This document shows positions 11,371-21,905 of a stretch of 64,000 nucleotides of DNA, piece by piece. This DNA comes from Tanypteryx hageni (lineage: Eukaryota > Arthropoda > Insecta > Odonata > Petaluridae), in NCBI GenBank assembly GCA_028673005.1, contig CM054115.1, positions 52,651,738-52,715,737 of the forward strand, written 5' to 3'. The notes below the pieces were generated by a model. That model had not been told where the DNA came from and made no database searches. It saw nothing but the letters and a program-made list of their open reading frames with translations. Both the position numbers and the translations under genes were made by a program. Each line of letters begins with the position of its first letter. Position 1 is the first letter of the stretch.

Positions 11371-12284
11371 TCAAAAACTTCCCTTGTATTCGGATTGTTA
11401 TAATTTCTTTCTCATGCATACTTATTGTAGAATGGATCACTTTGTAAAAAAAGATTTAAGATGTGGGGAATCGGGTTTTGGTACTTTTTTATTTGCACGG
11501 AAGAAAGATTAGTTTGACTGTATTGTGGCCTTTTGTCACCCAACGTGCAAGTGCACTGCAGCTCTCGTATCTCATCTTGGACGAGAGTAGGTTATGAAAT
11601 ACGGCTTGTGCAGTACGGTCAGCCATTGTATCTGCGTGATAAATCCCTGGAAAGCTTTCTGGACTTGTGTTCAAATTCATTCCCATTTCCCAATCATCTA
11701 GGATTGGATTAACATTTTTAGATTGCGGTCCGTTCCTATTGCATCGAAAAAAAAATACAACTTAACGCTTCCGTTGTGCGCAACGCTCTTTCGTTCGGGG
11801 CGCTAATTTAATATTCGTGCCCCTAAATGGGGATTTTCGACGCATGACCTAAGCCTCCCGCATTGCAGGGCGCCCTTTTCCGACACGGTGTTTTTTTCGC
11901 TCGGTTTAGCCTTCCCGCTCTCTCCCGAATAATCCCGTAGATCCTCTTTATTTATTTTTTATAACCATTCCCTCGGGGAGTCTTGCCGCATTACCCACTT
12001 CCTCCGTCCTTGCTTCGTATCCTCCAGAGTTACGCACAGTAGCACTTACTTTGCACCGGAATAAAAAGATATCTCCCGAGATCGGCAACGTCTAGTGTTT
12101 ATGTTTTTTTTTGTTTCTCGTCACCAACGTTTTGAGATTTGTACTTATAATGCATCATCACTTTGACCACAATTTCCTTAAGCTTATTTCCGAAAAAATT
12201 CTATTGAAAAAATTGTGGTATTCACAACTTTTTTTCCGGGTTTAAAAGCTCTACAACGCATTTTCCAAGTTGTCGATGCTTTTT
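11371..12284. other. Unassigned DNA with one degenerate repeat
   Basis: Mostly featureless. At about 12118-12175 the minus strand reads GTGATGATGCATTATAAGT...CAAAACGTTGG, a decayed relative of the CTGATGA-hairpin-GAAAC repeats at 24061 and 51171. Confidence 0.4.
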
Positions 12285-12919
12285 TTAGTGCTTTTCATCA
12301 TTGTTCATAAGCTCTATTATCTCCGTAATGTCCGTCCGTCCGTTCGTACACATATATCGGGGAAAAATTGGCTCAACCGATTTCAACCCAATTTTGGTAT
12401 ATAGAATATTCACATAAATTAATGACCAAAATGACATATTTGGACCGGATAGACTAATCAGGGGTGCCACAATTGCAAAATAAAACTTTTCGGTAATTAT
12501 GAATTTGGAAGGAATTAGTCATACCAATTTCAACGAAATTTTATATGGAGAAAGTGTGCAACATAAAAAAAACAAAATCAAGATGTTTAATATAGATATA
12601 GAAAGCAGGGCTGCCACAATACAAGGAATAATAAATTTTCTTCTACACGTATTTGTGTTGGACTATCCATATCAATTTTAACCAACTTCAATATTTATAA
12701 CGTACACATAGGTACATACAAAACCTTAATAGCATATTTGAACCGGATGAACCAAACAGGGGTGCCACAATTACAAATTATGCTATTTCTGATTTCAAAG
12801 CAAATACGATTATACTACGGCGAATTTGACGAAAGAAAAGCACTTCTGTACCACGGGAAACCGTTGTACATCCCAACTTCTTTACTCCTATACAAGTTAC
12901 TTACTTACTTACTTACTTA
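12285..12919 (+). repeat. Interspersed repeat ending in (TTAC)n
   Basis: About 635 bp starting near a GTCCGTCCGTCC run and ending in a (TTAC)n tail (12896-12919). It holds internal direct repeats of a block built on ccggat...caggggtgccacaatt (12431-12481, 12729-12780, and a shorter version near 12601-12626). A simple-sequence tail is usual for LINE- or SINE-mobilised repeats, but I see no promoter or coding region. Family unknown. Confidence 0.55.
12896..12919. repeat. (TTAC)n simple tail
   Basis: Six units of TTAC at the end of the repeat at 12285. Confidence 0.9.
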
Positions 12920-13074
12920 ATTGATGCTTCCGAAAAATGGATATGCAACTGTATAGTTCCTAATAATCACTTGGGATGAAATTTATTTATTTTCAACTAG
13001 TTAATAAACAGCCGTTTACGTTATTTTACAATTGAGCGCAACAACGATAGCAAGCGCGAATACATACGACCATT

Positions 13075-13135
13075 CCCTGGGAGAGATTCGAACCCGCGGC
13101 CCTAGCATCGGGAGCTAGACGCTATAACCAACTCT
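13075..13135 (-). repeat. tRNA-derived SINE head or tRNA pseudogene
   Basis: On the minus strand the segment has an A-box-like AGTTGGTTATAGCGTC, a perfect anticodon-type hairpin CTAGC-TCCCGAT-GCTAG (triplet CCG) and a B-box-like GGGTTCGAATC. The acceptor stem does not pair and the base before the anticodon is C, not U. It is therefore not a working tRNA; a SINE head or pseudogene fits. Body and tail of a SINE were not delimited. Confidence 0.55.
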
Positions 13136-13782
13136 TTATCAAGATCGAGGACTTTAGTGTAGTTGATCTTTTTACCCAATTATCATAGCATCATAAATGG
13201 CATCATTAGTGGTAAGCTTTTTCCACAGAAATCCTTAGATAATCAAGGAAATGTTTTCCGTAATGTGAGTATAATCGGCTTGCGTAAGAGAATAATCAAA
13301 TGTACCTACGTAAGCGCATACCTTAACGAAGCTTCATAGAGACTTTTTGATTAAGGCTGTTCTTAGAATTGTTTCAATAAAATAAAAGGTCACTTTATCT
13401 ACGCAAAATTGACATTTTATTCCTTATCCTTAATCTTATGCAACCCAGAAAACACTTGTTACGTATTGATTTACCTACAAACGTATTTATTAGAGGATTC
13501 GATAAAAAGATGATTGGAAGAATTTGATTGGCAGATATGCCACCGTAGCAAATATTTCATTCGGATAACTGTTACGTCGGCATAAAAAAGTCGCATTTAC
13601 TTCTCCTCGAGTTATTTTCCTACCTCCCTCTAACTCATCATTATGCGCGTCGTTAAAAACCAATTTCCTTCATCAGAAATCTCTGCCGTAATGGAAGTTT
13701 CCAAGAATCGATCTTGAGATATCGATGTCGTGTAATAAATTTGGAGCACCTCCGGGAAGAAGGAAAAACTTCTTCAGGGACA

Positions 13783-13784
<2 letters not shown>
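13136..13784. other. Unassigned DNA
   Basis: No feature recognised. Confidence 0.5.

Positions 13785-13860
<76 letters not shown>
13785..13860. repeat. (TA)n(CA)n microsatellite
   Basis: About 28 TA units followed by about 9 CA units. Confidence 0.95.
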
Positions 13861-14044
13861 GAGAGCAAAGCCGACCCGGAGAATAGCGGAGCACATCACA
13901 CCCACACTTTTTCCTCTCCTATGGGAAAAAAATTGACTGTCCCCTCAAGGTATCATTCACTACCTTCTCCCCGCACGCAGCCAACTCACGTATTCTCCAC
14001 CTTTTCGGTAGAATCTCTCTCTATCCTTTCAAAACTCCACTCAT

Positions 14045-14142
14045 CTCTCCCCTTTACCTCTCCTCTCTCCCCTTTACCTCTCCTCTCTCCCCTTTACCTC
14101 TCCTCTCTCACTCCCTTCACCTCTCCTCTCTCACTCCCTTCA
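14045..14142. repeat. 20-bp pyrimidine minisatellite
   Basis: Unit tcctctctcccctttacctc repeats about three times, then passes into a related unit tcctctctcactcccttcac repeated about twice. Confidence 0.85.
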
Positions 14143-14859
14143 TAACCCTCCTTCCTCCCCTCGTCACCCTCCCTCCCCTTTTCCTCTATATCCGCTCTTT
14201 CTCCTTCTCACTCTCCTTGGCGTCGGGCATCGATCGCTCCTCCAAACCTCCTCCCGCGGGAGGTTGGAGGAGGAATTGGGGTAAAACTAGTTCCAAGGGG
14301 AGATGTGGGAGGGAAGAAGGAAAGAGGTCATGCCGAGGCACAATCGGGATTCGAAGGATGGACCTCCTCCGGATCTCTCTTCCTCTAGGTTACAAAGGTT
14401 TTACCCCTATTACCTGTGTGAATGTTTTTCTGCTCTGGGTTTTTACCTAAGGTAATAATTTTCTCTCGCATATATCTATTAAATATCCCTCAGAATATTA
14501 TAATTCGCGCTGTTAATGTTGTCCTCTTTTTATTTTGCTGTATTCCGTACATGACAAAGGGTTAGACGGACTTTTTAGTCACGATCTGGTCTTACTTTAA
14601 TACAGACAATTATCGATAGGCCTATCTACTCTAGAAAGCGGTGTGTGGGAAAGAGTAGAGGTCACCTGTTTGCGAACTCGCACGCGTGTGCGCGCGCGTT
14701 TTCGCTTTCTGTGTGTATATACGGAGGTGGAGGGAAGGAGCGTTGGATTGATTTATGGATTAATTAAGTGGAAGTTTGTTGTTTGTTTTAAGAAGGGGAA
14801 AGGTTGGGTGAGTGGGCAGATTCGAGTGAGGGGGCGAATGAAAGAGGAGGGAGAAGGAA
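14143..14859. other. Unassigned DNA
   Basis: No feature recognised. Contains a short CG-alternating stretch (acgcgtgtgcgcgcgcg near 14681). Confidence 0.5.
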
Positions 14860-14932
14860 CGGAGGAGGAGAAGGAAGGGAGGAGGAAGAGAAGGAAGGGA
14901 GGAGGAAGAGAAGGAAGGGAGGAGGGAGGGAG
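14860..14932. repeat. Polypurine 20-bp tandem repeat
   Basis: Unit gaggaggaagagaaggaagg repeats about 3.5 times. Long R/E/K-rich or S/L/P-rich frames on either strand are artefacts. Confidence 0.85.
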
Positions 14933-16504
14933 CGTAGGAGTAAAAGGCTCGGTAGGTCAAAGGATGAAAGGAATTGGGCGAGTTTGTGAGGAGATATTGA
15001 AGTCACTATAGATGAAGGCGGAATTCCGACAGAATACGGATGATGGAAAGAAATCTTTATCGGGTGGTGTGGAGGGTATGGATTTTCCTCTTTTTATTAC
15101 ATATTAAACGTGAAGACAAGCCTTGAGAGTTCTTTTTTTAGATCGAGGAATGACTGGGTGGATTAAGGGTGTAAGCGGCGGCAGTGGTTTTCCGCAAAAG
15201 CGTGCGGATTTTAACGGATGGCGATGTGTCAGGGTTTATTATATATGACGCGAGCTGGTAAGTGGGTTTAAACCTAATGGACAAGGATTTGGAGGTTTCG
15301 GGTTGATATACGGCCCCGCGTAAGGGTTTTTTTGGAAGAGGAGTTTTTTGAGGTTAGGTTCGAACGTCAAGGACTACAGGGAGTTAAAAGCTCTCGTGCG
15401 TCGGAGAAAGGAGGATATTGAGAAATTGTTTCGCTTTATAATTGTTCGTGCGTGAAGAGAGGATCTATCAATTCGTGTCCGGGAGAGTTTCGGAACCAAA
15501 TAGATTGGCCGATACCTTTTTGGTCGGTGGGAAGTCGGGAAGGGTTTTTACGGCGGAAAGAAAAAGGGATATTGGGTTGGGTGCACGGGAGATGTTGTGC
15601 TAGCCCCTTGAAATCGATATAAAGGGTGTATGGAGGAGGAGGTGTGTGGGGAGGATTTGGATGTGGTAGTGGAAGTTTGGGGAAGAGGGAGATGGAGTTG
15701 AGAGAAGGAAGTCTCTTTCTACCTACCGCCATCTCCCCCGCCCCTTCGAAAGGGATTTTTTTGGCGGAAAGATTTATTCACTCTCAATGTTTAGGGTCTT
15801 TCTCTCGTACCCCTTTTTAGTCCGGAGATGTCGCGCATGAGTGGGACAAGGAGAAGGGACGTGGAATGTTTTCTCTGTTTTAAAAGTTAGCGAAGTGGGA
15901 CGGAGCGTATCTCTAAATAAAGGGACTGGGAAGACGTTTTTGTGTTTTTTTATTATTTTCTTTTGGCGGTCCTGGGGTTTTTGCGAAGAGGGCGGGGCTC
16001 CATTTTTTTACCCGGCGTCTGTTGTCTCTTTTTTCTCCCTATTTTTTCTCTCTCTTTTTCACTCTCTCTCCTTTTCCCCATCGTACTTTATCTCCCTCGA
16101 AGCTACTTTGCTGTTTTAACCACTCATTCGGCCATTTTTCTTTTCCCTTTAAAAGTCTCACGTTCTTAGAGCCCTACCAAGATTATTGTCAGTGATTATA
16201 ATGCGTCGATTAGGTTTCAGGAATTTCATTGAACATGGTATGTGGTTATATTTTCGGGTTTTTAGGCGATGTCCATGATGGTGAAAAGTGAAGAAAGGAA
16301 GAAAATGCTGTTCCCTTTGCCTTTTTAACCCTCCAGTGTTACAATGTCGCTTTAGGGTAGCATTATAAACATGAAGGTCTTCTATTCTTTTCAAATATAT
16401 ATTCTTCCATTCCGTGTAACTATGAAGAAACAGCAAAAAATAATCGAAATTAAATTTGAAATTTTATTTTTTCTTAGTAAATGCTTTTAAAGTATTTTCA
16501 TTTT
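14933..16504. other. Unassigned DNA, 1.6 kb
   Basis: G-rich then T-rich sequence with short open frames of no recognised family. Confidence 0.5.
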
Positions 16505-16606
16505 TAAAACTATTTCCGGAGGATGATAAATAATTTGGCCTATAGAATGTTTTATTTTTTTAAACTATTTCCGGAGGGTGATAAAATAATTTGGCTTATA
16601 GAAGGT
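16505..16606 (+). repeat. 55-bp tandem duplication
   Basis: The block aaactatttccggagg...gataaa...taatttggc occurs twice at a 55-bp period with a few differences. No coding sense; a local tandem duplication. Confidence 0.85.
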
Positions 16607-17015
16607 CAAAGACGGCAACCGGATTAGGAAGATGAGCCATTTTTTCAAAGTCGGACTAAAATTCGACGTTAGCAGAGCCGCACTATAGGGGAATAACACG
16701 ATGTTTATTTTTAAAAGTCATTTCATGTTTTAGAAAGTTCTCGTAAGTGAATGCGTGCCTTTAGGCAGTTAGGTCGCGAGCGAATGTGTCGTTCAAAGTA
16801 CTTGAATGAGTTTTAGGAAACCGCACGAAACCTCATAAAGAGTTGGATATTACAGACCATTGGTCAATGATGGTGGTATAGGAAATTCCTGAGACCGTAA
16901 CGGGTTGAGCATTTCAGCTACACGGTGGCCCTCCTCTGCGTAAATCTACCAATATTCAAATTCCAGCAGTTATTCATCTTAGTCATGATGATATATTAGC
17001 GGCGAATCGCAGAAC
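16607..17015. other. Unassigned DNA, possibly more of the LINE
   Basis: Lies upstream of the reverse-transcriptase fragment at 17016 and may be eroded LINE sequence, but no motif could be read. Confidence 0.35.
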
Positions 17016-17640
17016 AATGTTACATTGGATGGGAAAAGGCTGGAACGAGTAGAATGTTTTACTCATTTCGGTATTATTTTGACTCTAGATGGAAGAAGTA
17101 CGAAAGAGAACGGAACAAGAAGAGCAAGAACAAAGGAGGCAGTGGGCGACAAGAGTTGTTGACAGAAAGTCTGATTAAACGTGTAATTTAGAAGTTAGTG
17201 AAAACTTTCATATAGAGCAGAGATCGACAACCTACGGCCCGGGGGCCGCATGCGGCCCACAAAGTTGTGATGAAAAAGTAATCGAGTAAGTTTCGCATGG
17301 GCAATTTCATATTTTTTCAGTAAATGATGGTCTCGAAATCTTTTCTGGTGAAATTTTAACGCTAGTAAATTTTGTAGACTTAATTTTCGCTCATTTTAAT
17401 CCAAGGAAACCAGATGATGTCTGTTTTATTCACTCATCCGGCCCTCCGAGACTATCTTGACTTCCAACGCGACACACCGAAGCATTCACAACTGCGAATG
17501 TGGTCCGCCGTGCAGAAATGGTTGCCGACCGCTGATATATTGTAAGAACTGTCGCTGAATTAGAAGAAAATGTCTTGGAAGGTGTTGGATGGAACAAATT
17601 GAGTTGAGTGAGCCATACACCTATTGAATGGTAAAAAACA
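17016..17640 (+). pseudogene. LINE reverse-transcriptase fragment split by a MITE
   Basis: The plus strand encodes LDGKRLERVECFTHFG followed by LDGRSTKENGTRRARTKEAV, the region just after the polymerase palm in RTE/CR1-type reverse transcriptases (families usually read YLGS...TSDG...I..RI..A). Stops begin after GDKSC. A hAT MITE (17218-17534) then interrupts it. After the MITE a segment readable as CLGRCWMEQIELSE (17570-17612) matches the expected downstream C-terminal segment (W-R-R-M-E-I-W-T-like). The N-terminal and catalytic parts are missing. Dead fragment; not the same copy as the relic at 2.4-3.8 kb, which is on the other strand. Confidence 0.7.
17218..17534. mobile_element. hAT-type MITE in a LINE fragment
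   Basis: 317 bp from cagagatcgacaacctacgg to ggttgccgaccgctg. The ends are imperfect inverted repeats of the CAG-(N)-GACAACC type. Flanks atatagag and atatattg agree at 6 of 8 positions, fitting an old 8-bp hAT TSD. It has no coding capacity. A degraded copy lies at 9665-9970, and a fragment may occur near 38898-38960. Confidence 0.7.
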
Positions 17641-17788
17641 GATAATGAAGATTCATTTATCCTTATACGATGTCAGCAAATGGAAATCAACGAAGCGATA
17701 TCGCGGGTCAGAAATCTCAATCTCTCGTTTATCTTTGCTCTCGTGGCAACGGACGAAGTTCCCCTTCACGTGAAATATTGGTTATATT

Positions 17789-18644
17789 TAGGGCTTCCAA
17801 ACCCAGTTTTACCGAACCCTGTTAACCAGTTATTCTTCGAATTTTCTTACTCTTCGTTAACCGGTTAATTGTGTCCGATTAACCGAGTTTTTTTAAGGGT
17901 GAAAAAATGCTTGCCATAATGTTTTCAAAAATTAAGAGTGAAAAGAATTTGTTGGAATTAATAGTTATCTTAGAGGGCCCCTCCAGGCCTATGTAATTTC
18001 TTAAAAAAATAATTAAAAACACCAGGGTTTGTGTACTGTTGGAATGGATTTTTAGGGAAAAATCAAAAAACTATTTTTAAAGTTGTTTATTTGTTTTTTG
18101 GTACATCACGGAACTGGTGGGTAAGTAGTGGGGATTCAGTATTCAGCCTACTTCTAGAGCCAGTGAATGAGTTTTTTCTGTGACCAATAGCTTTTCGACC
18201 AAAATTCGTAGTTCTATGAAATACGAAACACTTTATGCTCTGGTATTCCTGAAATATTATTTTATTAATTAGTAAATATTTTTTCTTGCATTCTTTTGTG
18301 CTTATGAGCAAACAATAATTTTTTGTACTTTCGAAACATTGAATGTCGTTTATTTGTAAAGCTTTATTTTTAAATCATATAAAATAACTTGTTTTTCTAG
18401 TACGTGTTCCGTTCAAAATTTTGTTATACCAAACATTGTAGGAGCTTCAATTTCTTTAAAAAAAAGTAATTGCAGCAAAAACTAAGCAGTTTTTCTTGTA
18501 TTCCTTTGAAATTTATTTAAATAAACATGTCTAAAAATTAATGGAGGGGTTTTATTTTTCCGGTTAATTACCGGTTTACCGGTTAGCTGACGATCGTTAC
18601 CCGAAAAAACGGTTAGCAAAAATTTCCGTTAATTGGATGCTCTA
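17789..18644. mobile_element. hAT-type MITE, 856 bp
   Basis: Flanked by gttatatt (17781-17788) and gttataat (18645-18652), 7 of 8 identical. The ends read tagggcttccaaacc and, inverted, tagagcatccaattaacgg. Just inside both ends lie repeated aaccggtt words, most densely at 18560-18612, probable subterminal transposase-binding repeats. The interior is AT-rich with no transposase. Element ends and TSD are seen; the hAT assignment follows from TSD length and end type. Confidence 0.75.
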
Positions 18645-18652
18645 GTTATAAT

Positions 18653-19193
18653 GCCTCGCTTTCTGTCCATGAACCCCGAGGTATCCAGACATTCCGGATT
18701 AGTTGTTTACAAACTGAATTATCGGAATCGGAACGTGACCTAACGTGACTTTGGAACTTTTGTTTCTCACCTCTCCCCACACTTCCGTCGGTATAAATAG
18801 GGATTTATTGCGAAGGATTGACTCGGAAAGAGAAAATAACGATTATTATTTACTGGAGCTTCTAAAAAAGAAATCTTCGGCTTCGGAAAAGGGAACCGTA
18901 ATCCTTAGAAGGAAACGAATTACACGAATAAAATAACGAAAGAGGGTAACTTTTATAATTCACTGAAAAGGCTCCATAACAGAGACGGTTACACGTATTT
19001 AAAATGTACGCTTATTTGCCCAAGTAAACTGCATTTAAATAAAAGATTTCTTTCGGAAACTTGTGAAAGTTAATTGCGCTACACGTTCTCATTCCAAATT
19101 TAAAATTTAGCTCATAAAACTATATACATATTATATAGGACAAATTTCTTGTCCCGCAGATCTCGAATCAAACCCCTTAAAGTCGGTAACGTT
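18653..19193. other. Unassigned DNA
   Basis: No feature recognised. Confidence 0.5.
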
Positions 19194-19509
19194 CCCCTAA
19201 CTAGCGGTTTTCAACCTGGGGGTACGCGAGGTCTTTTCAAAGGGTACCTAAGTATAATAAAGCAAATGTTTCATTTTTTCTCACGGTACCCTCCCACTAG
19301 ACAGTCGACATGATAATATTCCACAACTCTTCAAAAATTGTTATACTGTGAAAATTGTGTGGAAGCTGGCATTAGTACGATATTTCAACCGTTTTGTGAT
19401 TTAAGATAGCAAAACGAAGTAGCTGTTAGCGAAATAGATATGGGTATTATTGAACGCCATTTGATCATCCTCGGTAAGGAATTTTTTACAATTTCCGGAA
19501 ATTGAAAGA

Positions 19510-21217
19510 GTGGGCAGCACATATTATCAGGTAACATATCCTTTCATAACACAAGCAATTGCTAATTCCGTTCTTCCTCTTAAACTGGAAGAGAATTCCA
19601 TTGAATTGTCTACTGAGAGCTCATTAAAAATAATATTTGACAAACCTTGGCGCCTTTTTCACATAGCTCGTAAGGAATTTAAACATTTAAGTGATATTGC
19701 TATTACAAAACTTCTTCTGTTCCCATCATCCTACCTATGTGAATAATCATTCTCAGCACTGACATCTATAAAAACAAAAACAGAATTCGTATCAATTCGG
19801 AACCACGTCTTATTCTAGCACTCAGCAACATTCATCCACGCATAGAGAAACTAATTCCAGTTGCTCCCCGGTATTCGCGGATTCGGTTTTAGTCATTTCA
19901 TTTATTCGTCATTCATGTATTATGGAACAGTGTTTCGGTATCCACGGTTTTTCGTTTCGCTTATTCGTCACTAGGAGTACTTGCCGTGGCGGAGTAAGAT
20001 GTTGACACGCAAGCTACTTATTCAACAGTGACTGCCTCATTGTACTCGTTTTATTTTATTTTCTGGCCTATTTTGTTTATTTTTGCTATTGATAATGAAT
20101 ATACTATGTTGGTAATTACTTTTTTATTCGTTGTAACTAGCGTAAAGCCGGCTCTGCACATTCGTTATTTGCCGAGTGCCGAACATTCGTGATAAGTTGC
20201 CGAGTGACGAGTAAATATTTTCCTCCCTACCTGCAGCTGCCTCCTCACTAATCATCCATCGCCGAATACCGACTTTTCGTATCGACTTGCGGGAAAAGGT
20301 GTAATGTTCGTAATACTGAAATTTTGCCGATGGATCAGGACGGTGAAGACACTGTTGTCGCTGCAAGTGCCGCTTTTGTTGTCATGAGCTGCGCCTGTTT
20401 GAAAATGAAGATGGAAAAGAAGAAACTGCGGAAAAGAAGATGGTGGATGTGATTCTACGACATGCACTTGACGGCTGACAGCACCGAGTACTGGTTCGGA
20501 AGGCGCAATGCTGCCAGATCTTCATGAAATTTCTAGCAAATAGGGAAAATTCCCACGATCTGGTAGTATTCGTAAATCGGCGAATAACGAATGTGTGGAG
20601 GGAGGGGTTAAAAACACCGCGGCTTGTCGAATATTCGTCCCTTCGACTCGTACTCTTTTACCGACTCTCGACGGGAAATAATCGTGGTTCGCTGAGTGAC
20701 GAACTCGTTGTCCCATCCACACAAGATATTTGGTGAGTGACGAATATTCGTGGCTCGGCATTCGGCGAATGACGAATGTGTGAAGTCATGATTTGTTTTG
20801 GAATTGTGCCGTGAATATCGTATCCGTGATTCTCGCGAGTTTACCTCGCAACATCTTTGTTTATTCTTGTCATCATGCTTTCTATTCGTATTTATGTAAT
20901 TTTAAGTTAATTTAATTTATATTAAGATTAGGCAATGCTCAGTGTATGTACTGTCCAGTATATTAAACCTTTCACGACCGGAATGCCCGGGAACAGGCTT
21001 GTTATTACATGAAATATGAGGAAAAATTCCCCCTTTTTCGTCGTATGAATGATTTTAGTGGCGAATCGGAACGTAACCCTCCCTTACATAATGTATTTTT
21101 ATGGGGAAAAATTCTCCAGTATTCGCTGTTTCGGTATTCGCGGCCATTTTCTAATACGTAACCCCCGCGAATAACGGGGACCAACTGTGTACAAAACAGC
21201 CTCAACCATCTCATTGA
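19510..21217 (+). pseudogene. hAT transposase C-terminal relic (ZBED5-like)
   Basis: The plus strand reads in pieces: a 78-codon stretch containing ARKEFKHLSDIAITKLLLFP and SSYLCE, a stop where a G would be expected, then SFSALTSIKTK, a frameshift, and EPRLILALSNIHPRIEKL up to 19855. This is the hAT C-terminal dimerisation region as found in ZBED5/SCAND3/GTF2IRD2-like transposases. The frame resumes after the nested pogo-like element at 21188 with CTKQPQPSH and a stop, which is the usual end of this protein family. The catalytic N-terminal part is gone. Family placement is from motif memory. Confidence 0.75.
19858..21187. mobile_element. pogo-like element inside the hAT transposase
   Basis: Ends are cagttgctccccggtattcg and the inverse of cgaataacggggaccaactg; over 23 bp they match at 21 positions. 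It interrupts the hAT transposase reading frame, which continues on the far side. The interior (1.3 kb) has repeated gacgaat and cgaata words but no transposase I can recognise. The expected TA duplication is not intact (flanks tc and tg). Related in style to the small element at 11167-11368. Confidence 0.65.
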
Positions 21218-21251
21218 AAGATAGATTTTAAATTAATTTTCTTTGGATTTG

Positions 21252-21486
21252 ACGGAATAAAGCGATCTGAAGATCCTTTGCAGTAATGTTGGGAATAATT
21301 TTTAAACGAGAAAAAAGTCTGCTATGACTGGGAAATGAACCCGGGTCTTCCGCTTGCCGGGCGGACGTTCAGAAACGAGAAAATTGATCTGCTACGATAG
21401 TTCAGTGGTAGAATATCCGCCCGGCAAGTGAAAGACCCGGGTTCGATTCCCGGTCATAGCAGACTTTTTTCTCGTTTCAAAATTAT
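21252..21486. repeat. tRNA-Gly-like foldback repeat, copy 1
   Basis: The unit lies between 12-bp direct repeats tctttggatttg (21240-21251 and 21487-21498), a plausible TSD. It contains a truncated minus-strand tRNA-like sequence (about 21317-21370) and a full plus-strand one (21391-21461), with inverted flanks built on aaaacgag/ctcgttt. The left leader (gcgatctgaagatcct) is shared with the copy at 55.5 kb, so this is a family and not a chance palindrome. Confidence 0.75.
21391..21461 (+). tRNA. tRNA-Gly-like sequence in foldback (probably non-functional)
   Basis: 71 nt laid out like tRNA-Gly: acceptor GCTACGA paired with TCATAGC (one mismatch) plus discriminator A, D arm GTTCAGTGGTAGAAT, T arm CCGGG-TTCGATT-CCCGG. 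The anticodon stem TCCGC/GTGAA has one mismatch. The loop CCGGCAA would present GGC and has C instead of the universal U before the anticodon. The A and B boxes look intact, so transcription is conceivable, but decoding function is doubtful. Sits in a mobile repeat. Confidence 0.4.
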
Positions 21487-21905
21487 TCTTTGGATTTGTT
21501 CATATTTAATTGTTTTACTCGTATATATTGAAGCATTTTTTCATTATATTTTAATTTTTAACTAATGTAGTGCTTATTAAAACAAAATACAAGAGCAAGC
21601 GATGTTTTCAATTTTCTGTGGCCTACAATCAAATTTCACCTTTATAAGTTTAATTAATTTTTATTAATAAAATAATTCAAAATAAAAGAATAGCAGTGGA
21701 AACAATAACATTGAAAAATTAGATAATTTACTTAGGCATAAAATACACGTTCGTCTTACACCGACGTAGTCCACATATACTTGCAGACTCACCAAAATAA
21801 CATTTGAGTTTGTCAACTTCAAATATACCAAGGGGTACAAATTTCTTCAGAAATGTTTTAAGGGGTACGGCGACAAAAAAAAGGTTGAATGCCATTGCCC
21901 CAAAC

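Larger units (their letters stand above)
19202..21897 (+). mobile_element. hAT relic with nested insertions, 2.7 kb
   Basis: Flanked by cccctaac (19194-19201) and ccccaaac (21898-21905), 7 of 8 identical. The termini are tagcggttttcaacc and, inverted, caatggcattcaacc, followed in each case by a gtac-containing block typical of hAT elements with CAGYGGTTYYCAACC ends. It carries a broken transposase (19510-21217), which is itself interrupted by a pogo-like element (19858-21187). A tRNA-like foldback (21252-21486) sits further right. Removing the nested elements leaves about 1.1 kb, so the hAT was internally deleted as well. Confidence 0.7.

Noticed and set aside
21391..21461. Functional tRNA gene
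   Set aside because: C before the anticodon, one acceptor and one anticodon-stem mismatch, mirrored partial copy and dispersed duplicates all point to a repeat.
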